Below, piece after piece: positions 7,223 to 11,230 of a DNA stretch of 11,230 nt. This stretch comes from Cytophagia bacterium (GTDB lineage: Bacteria > Bacteroidota > Bacteroidia > Cytophagales > Cyclobacteriaceae), in contig JABXIP010000170.1 in the NCBI GenBank assembly GCA_013373005.1, positions 1-11,230 on the forward strand, written 5' to 3'. The notes under the pieces are model-generated. The model saw nothing but the letters and a program-made list of their open reading frames with translations, ran no database searches and was not told the DNA's origin. Each line of letters starts with the position of its first letter. The stretch's first letter is position 1. A program made the position numbers and the translations under genes.

Positions 7223-7378
7223 GGTCATCGGTTGAAGCCCAACGGGTACTTCTGCGTTTTCAAGGAAATCGCAGATCTCTTTGCCGACCTGATCGCCAAG
7301 GATGCACAGACGGGCGCAAGTTTCGTACCCGACATCAGCGTTGGCCTGGCCTGGGCAAGGCACGGCGCATCGGGATTA
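7223..7378 (+). pseudogene. Fragment of an unrecognised gene with a PDISVG motif
   Basis: Immediately after an in-frame TGA (7220-7222), about 50 codons read as plausible protein: LKPNGYFCVFKEIADLF, then ADLIAKDAQTGASFVPDISV and GLAWARHGASG. The pattern of an aromatic/hydrophobic helix followed by '..G.....VPDISVG.AW' looks conserved and phage- or plasmid-like, but I cannot place it in a family. It has no credible start codon with a ribosome binding site (the first possible start is TTG at 7232) and its 3' end runs into the antisense end of the brnA-like gene. The downstream frame stays open to about 7930 but is only the shadow of the BrnA/BrnT coding sequence. I therefore call it an internal fragment cut at both ends. 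Confidence 0.4.
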
Positions 7379-7669
7379 GCCCAGTCCAGCAGCTTGCCGC
7401 AGCGCCTCGTTTATGCGGGTCTGCCAACCCGGCCCCTTGGCCTTGAAACGGGCCACGACTTCGGGATCAAGGCGCAACGACACAGCCACCTTCGGATTCT
7501 CAGCCTTCGGGCGCCCTCCCACGTTCTTGCGCATCCTCTCGGACAACGCTGGGAACGCCTCTCCGAAAGGCTTCGCCTGGGCAATCTGCGCGTCGGTCAC
7601 CTCCGGTGCATCCGGATCGCTGGCAATCATCGCCTGAATCCTGGCTTCACTGAGCGGCTTCTTAGTCAT
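7376..7669 (-). CDS. brnA: BrnA-family antitoxin
   Basis: The 97-residue product matches the BrnA antitoxin family. After a charged N-terminal part that would wrap the toxin, the C-terminal segment GRPKAENPKVAVSLRLDPEV (52-71) and ARFKAKGPGWQTRINEALRQ (73-92) form the characteristic ribbon-helix-helix DNA-binding domain with the 'GpGWQtRIN' helix. BrnA neutralises the BrnT ribonuclease and represses its own operon by binding upstream DNA. Its ATG overlaps the TGA of the upstream toxin reading frame in an ATGA, the standard toxin-then-antitoxin order and coupling for this system. The gene is intact and of usual length, but its partner is broken (see 7666-7910), so it may be an orphan antitoxin whose translation can no longer be coupled normally. 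It ends at TAA 7378-7376. Confidence 0.92.
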   Translation of the reverse strand: MTKKPLSEARIQAMIASDPDAPEVTDAQIAQAKPFGEAFPALSERMRKNVGGRPKAENPKVAVSLRLDPEVVARFKAKGPGWQTRINEALRQAAGLG

Positions 7670-7910
7670 AGCAATCCGCTCTCCTTACGGCTCGCTGGGC
7701 GCATCGAAACAACCGAAACGCCTTGGGTTCCCAGGACGGCGAAGACGACAGCGATGGTGCCGTCCGAAAGCCGACCGATCGCCATGTGGCGGTTCTCCTT
7801 CGCTGGGAGGACCAGCGAAGATGGAAGAACATCTCGTCCAAGTCTGCGAAGTCGAGCCCATGTTAGGCCAGATTGCTTGGCCTCTTCGGCTCGTCCCAGA
7901 CGATCATCAT
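7666..7910 (-). pseudogene. brnT: BrnT-family toxin, inactivated by a stop codon and a frameshift
   Basis: The minus strand opens with ATGATG (7910-7905) and reads MMIVWDEPKRPSNLA, the usual BrnT start 'WDE.K...N..KHG', then meets TAA at 7865-7863 exactly where the conserved KHG lysine should be. The same frame resumes as HGLDFADLDEMFF. Near 7823/7824 one base is missing, and the rest reads one frame over: SSLVLPAKENRHMAIGRL, then DGTIAVVFAVLG, GVSVVSMRPASRKESGLL and TGA (7668-7666). Repairing both lesions gives an 81-residue protein of normal BrnT length with the family's 'R.iaiG', 'vvF' and 'iSmR.A.rkE' segments. Active BrnT is a ribonuclease of the RelE-like fold that stops translation. 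As it stands only a 15-residue peptide can be made. Two independent lesions argue for true decay rather than one sequencing error. Confidence 0.85.
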
Positions 7911-7923
7911 ACGCGCATCCTAG

Positions 7924-7957
7924 ATCATAAATATGATTTTTGTATATACATAAACAA
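7924..7957 (-). promoter_or_regulatory. AT-rich promoter/operator region of the brnTA module
   Basis: This is the most AT-rich stretch in the window and lies just before the brnT start on the minus strand. A possible -35 TTGTTT (7957-7952) is 16 bases from a possible -10 CATATT (7935-7930). A perfect palindrome TGTATATACA (7941-7950) and the inverted repeat ATCAT-AAAT-ATGAT (7924-7937) overlap these elements. BrnA represses its own promoter through a ribbon-helix-helix domain, so either could be its operator; the exact site is inferred. Confidence 0.4.
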
Positions 7958-8055
7958 GCGCAGAGCCACGCAGAACATCGCGATAGATGTAACGGCAGAC
8001 GAAAAGCTGAGAGGGCCCAGAAAATATCAGGTTTCATTGGTCATCGCAGGTCACC

Positions 8056-8105
8056 TGGGACTGTAACGCTGACAAATTACATTTCCTGCTACAGCTACAG
8101 TCCCA
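8056..8105. repeat. Perfect 10-bp inverted repeat with a 30-base spacer
   Basis: TGGGACTGTA (8056-8065) and TACAGTCCCA (8096-8105) are exact reverse complements. A second TACAG (8090-8094) inside the spacer could pair with the left arm instead. The right arm lies 15 bases before the 8-bp repeat array. Function unknown; it could be a mobile-element edge, a hairpin in a transcript or a protein-binding site. Confidence 0.5.
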
Positions 8106-8120
8106 TGTCGGAGCGTTTGG

Positions 8121-8216
8121 GTGTCAGCGTGTCCAAGTGTCACGGTGTCAGCGTGTCCATGTGGCACCCTGTCCAAGTGTCAGGGTGGCAGCTTGTCAGT
8201 CTGTCACCGTGTCCGT
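8121..8216. repeat. Twelve tandem 8-bp repeats, consensus GTGTC(A/C)NN
   Basis: Twelve consecutive 8-base units fill 96 bases without a gap: GTGTCAGC, GTGTCCAA, GTGTCACG, GTGTCAGC, GTGTCCAT, GTGGCACC, CTGTCCAA, GTGTCAGG, GTGGCAGC, TTGTCAGT, CTGTCACC, GTGTCCGT. A related unit ATGTCGGA sits one unit-plus-gap upstream (8105-8112). The first and second groups of three units agree at 21 of 24 bases, so the array seems to have grown partly by copying a 24-base block. The unit is too short for CRISPR, there are no spacers, and no convincing protein is encoded. It may be a set of protein-binding half-sites or a slippage-grown array; no function can be assigned. Confidence 0.85.
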
Positions 8217-8712
8217 GGGTAAATCACAGCCAATGATTACGATTGTTGGGATCTGGTAGGTGAAACTCGCGCAGGGCCGTAGAGGCACTGCAAGGCGCCT
8301 TAGAAGCACGAGTCTTCGTAGCGTCCCCTTGCCCACAGCCTCCCACAGACGCTCTCAGCGCGTGCTTCAGACAACCTGGGCCATACGTGGTACTGTCCGG
8401 CGTCAGCGCCCATGGGACATCTGAATCGATTTCGGAAAGGAGGGTTTCTGGCTCATCGTAGCCACCAAGGAGTGGAGATGAGACAGAACCCCGGAACACC
8501 GAAGCCTTCCGCCGAGAGGAGCCGCGAGATGGAAAGTGGATCCCACACGCTGCAGATATAGCGAAGCGGCCGGCGATGCGCAGGGCGAGCCACGCGGGGA
8601 GGCCGCGAGATCCCTGCGGGCACCTGCTCCGGTTGCCTGACAGCGGTTTCGGTTGAACAGGCGGTTGCGGTCGCGTTATCCAGCAGGAAATCTCCTCAGG
8701 CGGGACATCCCG
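8217..8712. other. Long stretch without a supported gene
   Basis: About 500 bases separate the tandem array from the leader of kdsB. A 165-codon open frame exists on the minus strand (8721-8224), but its codon third positions are mixed, unlike the strongly G/C-ending neighbours, and its product shows no recognisable motif. Short peptide-like runs appear in other frames, as expected for decayed coding DNA. A weak -35-like TTGAAC (8653-8658) followed after 17 bases by TTATCC (8676-8681) is the only promoter-like pair I see for kdsB and is poor. No RNA gene or clear terminator is visible. Confidence 0.4.
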
Positions 8713-8772
8713 ATGCGTCATATTCTCCCCGCCGCCGCCTGCGCGGCCTCTTCCCGGGGCACCGCGGCATGA
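8713..8772 (+). other. Possible short leader reading frame coupled to kdsB
   Basis: ATG 8713 opens a 19-codon frame (MRHILPAAACAASSRGTAA) whose TGA overlaps the kdsB ATG in an ATGA. It could be a translated leader that feeds ribosomes to kdsB, which itself has only a weak ribosome binding site. Alternatively it is the tail of an upstream host gene cut off by the degraded region, since the frame stays open for some distance upstream. No ribosome binding site of its own is obvious. Confidence 0.2.
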
Positions 8773-9557
8773 GCGCGGTCATCTTCATTCCCGCCCGCTA
8801 CGCCTCGTCGCGCTATCCCGGCAAGCCGCTGGTCGAGCTCACCGGCGCCACCGGCGAGGCCCGCAGCCTGATCCGCCGCGCCTGGGACGCGGCGCTGAGC
8901 GTCGAGGGCGTGGCCGCGGTCTACGTGCTCACCGACGACGACCGCATCGCCGAGGCGGCGCGCGGCTTCGGCGCCGAGGTGCTGATGACCTCGGAGCAGG
9001 CCCGCAACGGCACCGAGCGCTGTGCCGAGGGGCTGGCCCAGCTCGACGGCACCCCCGAGATCGTCATCAACCTGCAGGGCGACGCGCCGCTCACCCCGCC
9101 GTGGTTCGTCGAGGCGCTGATCGCGGCGATGCGCGATCCCTCGGTCGAGATGGCGACCCCGGTGCTGCGCACCGACCCCGAGACGCTGGCGAACTTCGTC
9201 ACCGACCGCCACGCCGGCCGCGTCGGCGGCACCACCGCGGTGATGCGCGGCGACGGCACCGCGCTCTATTTCTCCAAGGAAGTGCTGCCCTACGTGGGCA
9301 ATCTCGAAACCCCGCCCGAGGTGTGGCACCATGTGGGGGTCTACGGCTACCGCCCCGAGGCGCTGCGCCGCTACGCCGGCTGGGCCGAGGGGCCGCTGGA
9401 ACGGGCCGAGGGGCTCGAGCAGCTGCGCTTCCTCGAGAACGGCACCCCGGTCACCTGCGTGCCGGTCGAGGCCCGCGGCCGGGTGTTCTGGGAGCTCAAC
9501 AACCCCGTCGACGTGGCCCGCATCGAGGCCGTTCTGAAGAAGGAGGGCATCGCATGA
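8769..9557 (+). CDS. kdsB: 3-deoxy-manno-octulosonate (Kdo) cytidylyltransferase
   Basis: The 262-residue cytoplasmic enzyme joins Kdo to CMP using CTP, giving CMP-Kdo for lipopolysaccharide core or capsule synthesis. FIPARYASSRYPGKPL (6-21) is the nucleotide-binding signature with R10 and K19. LTDDDRI (54-60), NGTERCAEG (80-88), NLQGDAPL (101-108), HVGVYGYRPEALRRYA (188-203), ERAEGLEQLRFLENG (211-225) and NNPVDVARIE (244-253) follow in the family order, with D105 and D248 as probable metal ligands. The sequence has QGDAPL where Escherichia coli KdsB has QGDEPL, and a longer loop LTGATGEARSLIRRA, both features I associate with roseobacter-type enzymes. The ATG at 8769 matches the family start, although the ribosome binding site is weak. 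Its TGA overlaps the kdsA ATG, so the two are translated together. It is the first intact host-like gene after the degraded region. Confidence 0.92.
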   Translation: MSAVIFIPARYASSRYPGKPLVELTGATGEARSLIRRAWDAALSVEGVAAVYVLTDDDRIAEAARGFGAEVLMTSEQARNGTERCAEGLAQLDGTPEIVINLQGDAPLTPPWFVEALIAAMRDPSVEMATPVLRTDPETLANFVTDRHAGRVGGTTAVMRGDGTALYFSKEVLPYVGNLETPPEVWHHVGVYGYRPEALRRYAGWAEGPLERAEGLEQLRFLENGTPVTCVPVEARGRVFWELNNPVDVARIEAVLKKEGIA

Positions 9558-10390
9558 ACACCGCCGTTTCCGCCCGCGAGGTCGCGGTCAAATCCGTCAC
9601 CTTCGCCAATGACGCCCCGCTGGCGCTGATCGCCGGGCCCTGCCAGCTCGAGAGCCTCGAGCACGCCCGCATGCTGGCCGGGCGCATCGCCGCCGCCGCC
9701 GCGGCGGCGCGGATGCCGTGGGTGTTCAAGGGCAGCTTCGACAAGGCCAACCGCTCGTCGCTCTCGGGCAAGCGCGGTCTCGGCATGGAGGCCGGGCTCT
9801 CGATCCTGTCGAAGATCGGCGCCGAGTTCGGGGTGCCGGTGCTGACCGACATCCACGGCCCCGAGCAATGCGCGGCCGTGGCGCAGGCGGTGGACATCCT
9901 GCAGATCCCCGCCTTCCTGTCGCGCCAGACCGACCTGCTGCTCGCCGCGGGCGAGACCGGCGCCGCGATCAACGTGAAGAAGGGCCAGTTCCTGGCGCCC
10001 TGGGACATGGCCAACGTGGCCGCCAAGATCGCCTCGACCGGCAACCAGCGCCTGATGCTCTGCGAGCGCGGCGCCAGCTTCGGCTATAACATGCTGGTCT
10101 CGGACATGCGCAGCCTGCCGATCATGGCCGAGACCGGCTACCCGGTGGTGTTCGACGCCACCCACTCGGTGCAGCTGCCGGGCGGCCAGGGCAACTCGTC
10201 GGGCGGCCAGCGCCAGTTCGTCGGCACGCTCGCCCGCGCCGCCGTGGCGGTGGGCTGCGCCGCGGTCTTCATCGAGACCCACGAGGACCCCGACAACGCC
10301 CCCTCGGACGGGCCCAACATGGTGCCGATCGACGGGCTCGCCCCGCTGCTGGCCCGCCTGCACGCGCTCGACGAGGTGGTGAAGCCCTGA
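9554..10390 (+). CDS. kdsA: 3-deoxy-8-phosphooctulonate (Kdo-8-phosphate) synthase
   Basis: The 278-residue enzyme condenses phosphoenolpyruvate with arabinose-5-phosphate to give Kdo-8-phosphate, the committed step to Kdo. The conserved segments appear in order: IAGPCQLES (26-34), VFKGSFDKANRSS (57-69), LTDIHGPEQ (97-105), ILQIPAFLSRQTDLL (115-129), INVKKGQFLAP (139-149), ERGASFGYNMLVSDMRS (171-187), DATHSVQLPGG (201-211), FIETHEDPD (239-247) and SDGPNMVPI (251-259). C30, H204, E241 and D252 line up with the metal ligands of the metal-dependent class; Escherichia coli-type metal-independent enzymes have Asn in place of that cysteine. This predicts a metal-dependent enzyme. AGGAGG (9541-9546) lies seven bases before the ATG, which overlaps the kdsB stop as ATGA. 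The gene is full length and intact. No phosphatase or isomerase gene of the pathway lies nearby in the window. Confidence 0.96.
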   Translation: MNTAVSAREVAVKSVTFANDAPLALIAGPCQLESLEHARMLAGRIAAAAAAARMPWVFKGSFDKANRSSLSGKRGLGMEAGLSILSKIGAEFGVPVLTDIHGPEQCAAVAQAVDILQIPAFLSRQTDLLLAAGETGAAINVKKGQFLAPWDMANVAAKIASTGNQRLMLCERGASFGYNMLVSDMRSLPIMAETGYPVVFDATHSVQLPGGQGNSSGGQRQFVGTLARAAVAVGCAAVFIETHEDPDNAPSDGPNMVPIDGLAPLLARLHALDEVVKP

Positions 10391-10412
10391 CCTGAGGGCC
10401 GCGCGCGGACGC

Positions 10413-10429
10413 GGGGGCGACAGGCCCCC
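10413..10429. terminator. G/C hairpin between convergent kdsA and the SGNH gene
   Basis: GGGGGC (10413-10418) pairs with GCCCCC (10424-10429) around a GACAG loop, 23 bases past the kdsA stop. A separate short palindrome CCGCGCGCGG (10399-10408) precedes it. No T-run follows on either strand, so it would be at best a weak or Rho-assisted terminator for the two converging units. Confidence 0.35.
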
Positions 10430-10432
10430 TCC

Positions 10433-10460
10433 CGTCTCGTCCAGGCCGTCTCGTCTAGGC
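10433..10460. repeat. 14-bp tandem duplication across the SGNH gene stop codon
   Basis: CGTCTCGTCCAGGC (10433-10446) is followed directly by CGTCTCGTCTAGGC (10447-10460), differing at one base. The C-to-T difference creates the CTA (10455-10457) that is the TAG stop of the minus-strand SGNH-like gene. Confidence 0.7.
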
Positions 10461-11177
10461 CGGCTGGCCGACCTCGGCGAGGATCCGGCGCAGCATCAGC
10501 GCGCCGTATTCGGCGTTGCCGTGGTGCGGGTCGCGCTTGCCGTTCTTCAGCAGCCCCGCCGCGTATTCCGGCCGAAGCAGGCCCTGCGCGTCGGCGGTCT
10601 CGGGCGGGAAGTCGACGAAATCCACCCCCAGCCCGTCGAGGAAGCCGCGGAAGCGCGCCCGGGAGCGGCGGTCGATCTCGAGCAGCACCTCCGGATCCGC
10701 CCCGCGCACGATGTTCTGGTGATCGGCCCGCACCGGCGGCGCGCTGATCACGAAGAAGCGGATGCCTGCGTCCTTCAGCTGGGTGAGGAAGGCACGGATG
10801 TGGCGCTGGTCCTCGTCGGCCATGCGGTCGATCAGCCCCGAGGAGACCGGGCGCTGCCCGTCCCCCGCCAGCGCCGAGGGCGCCGCGGCGCCGGTCCAGA
10901 TCCGGTCGCCGTAGAGCCGCGGGTTGTGGGTGCCCATGCAGATGCCCCAGAGCCGGTCCGGGGCAATATGGTCCTGCCCGGTGAAGCGGACGAGGTTTTC
11001 GGCATAGACCGGCTGGGTCAGCACCACGCGGCCGGCCTCGGTGGCGCTGAAGGCCTCGGTCTCGTAGACCCCGGCGCCGAGCCCGAAGACGGTGACCCCC
11101 GCCGCCTCGGGCACCTGCCCCAGGCCCTGGTTGAGCGCGATGGTGTGGGAATTTCCGGTGATGGTCAGCTGGCTCAT
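10455..11177 (-). CDS. SGNH/GDSL hydrolase-like protein
   Basis: The 240-residue product begins MSQLTITGNSHTIALNQG. GNSHT (8-12) matches block I of SGNH hydrolases, with S10 as the presumed nucleophile. FFVISAPPVR (141-150) is a central strand and loop, and DPHHGNAEYGALML (216-229) supplies the block V D-x-x-H pair (D216, H219) followed by the usual 'N..YG..ml' helix. Family members remove or transfer acetyl and other acyl groups on glycans, or act as lipases or esterases. There is no signal peptide, so action would be in the cytoplasm. Its ATG overlaps the TGA of the preceding minus-strand gene as ATGA, so the two are co-translated. It converges on kdsA. The opening is atypical (GNSHT in place of GDSLT), as in several polysaccharide-cluster proteins annotated only as SGNH-like, so catalytic activity should not be assumed. 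Confidence 0.75.
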   Translation of the reverse strand: MSQLTITGNSHTIALNQGLGQVPEAAGVTVFGLGAGVYETEAFSATEAGRVVLTQPVYAENLVRFTGQDHIAPDRLWGICMGTHNPRLYGDRIWTGAAAPSALAGDGQRPVSSGLIDRMADEDQRHIRAFLTQLKDAGIRFFVISAPPVRADHQNIVRGADPEVLLEIDRRSRARFRGFLDGLGVDFVDFPPETADAQGLLRPEYAAGLLKNGKRDPHHGNAEYGALMLRRILAEVGQPA

Positions 11178-11230
11178 CGGCCGAACTCCTCGAGCAGGGC
11201 TTCCTCGCAGACGAGATCGTCCTCGGACAT
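11174..11230 (-). CDS. 3' end of an unidentified gene upstream of the SGNH gene
   Basis: Only the last 18 residues and the stop are visible on the minus strand, reading MSEDDLVCEEALLEEFGR and then TGA, which overlaps the SGNH gene ATG. The methionine falls exactly at the window edge, so it may be an internal residue of a longer protein. The acidic tail gives no family clue. The ATGA overlap shows it is the upstream partner in the same operon. Confidence 0.45.
   Translation of the reverse strand: MSEDDLVCEEALLEEFGR

Noticed and set aside
7378..7930. Plus-strand continuation of the PDISVG fragment
   Set aside because: This part is the complement of BrnA/BrnT coding sequence, whose minus-strand motifs are strong.
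8121..8216. CRISPR array or plasmid iterons
   Set aside because: No spacers are present and the 8-bp unit is far shorter than CRISPR repeats or typical 17-22-bp iterons; no rep gene or cas gene is nearby.
7940..8236. Repeat protein with an 8-residue period encoded by the octamer array
   Set aside because: The period arises automatically from an 8-bp repeat read in threes (24 bp); there is no start with a ribosome binding site and no sensible sequence outside the array.
8224..8721. 165-codon open frame on the minus strand
   Set aside because: No motif, mixed third-position bases unlike the real genes, Ser/Pro/Arg-heavy composition and no clear ribosome binding site; most likely chance in decayed DNA.
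9371..10363. 330-codon minus-strand frame opposite kdsA
   Set aside because: Antisense of a clearly identified kdsA; composition typical of shadow frames.

Overview
The window looks like a chromosomal or large-plasmid segment of a high-GC alphaproteobacterium, probably a Rhodobacteraceae (Roseobacter-type) species. This rests on the strong G/C preference at third codon positions, the alphaproteobacterial style of KdsB and KdsA, and a BrnT/BrnA-type module; no rRNA or marker gene is present to confirm it. The theme is cell-surface polysaccharide synthesis and decoration.

Region 1 (1-2854, + strand) is a tightly packed operon: the C-terminal part of a sulfotransferase-like protein, a family 2 glycosyltransferase that starts at TTG inside the preceding gene, and a family 4 glycosyltransferase five bases further on. 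Region 2 (2855-5423) holds one large beta-helix protein built like a phage tailspike or pectate-lyase-like protein. It is preceded by a three-armed inverted repeat next to its ribosome binding site, is split by a single-base frameshift near 4564, and is followed by a convincing intrinsic terminator. Region 3 (5424-6596) is a membrane acyltransferase (acyltransferase 3 family) with a plausible promoter of its own.

Region 4 (6597-8768) is different: lower GC, mixed codon use and mostly broken pieces. It contains a possible IS21-like end, a frameshifted remnant of a small gene, a fragment of an unrecognised gene with a PDISVG motif, and a BrnT/BrnA toxin-antitoxin pair in which the antitoxin is intact but the toxin carries a stop codon and a frameshift. 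It also holds a 10-bp inverted repeat and an array of twelve 8-bp tandem repeats. I read it as a decayed accessory insertion between two surface-polysaccharide blocks.

Region 5 (8769-11230) returns to very GC-rich host-like genes: kdsB and kdsA (+ strand, ATGA overlap), which make and activate Kdo. Convergent to them is an SGNH-hydrolase-like gene (- strand), itself ATGA-coupled to a gene that runs off the window.

Taken together, the intact genes could supply Kdo (kdsA, kdsB), assemble a glycan (two glycosyltransferases) and decorate it (sulfotransferase, acyltransferase, possibly the SGNH protein), with the beta-helix protein as a possible glycan-modifying or glycan-binding partner. That joint role is inferred from neighbourhood only. 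No wholly new system is demonstrated; the items most worth a second look are the 8-bp array, the orphaned antitoxin, and the beta-helix gene with its switch-like leader.
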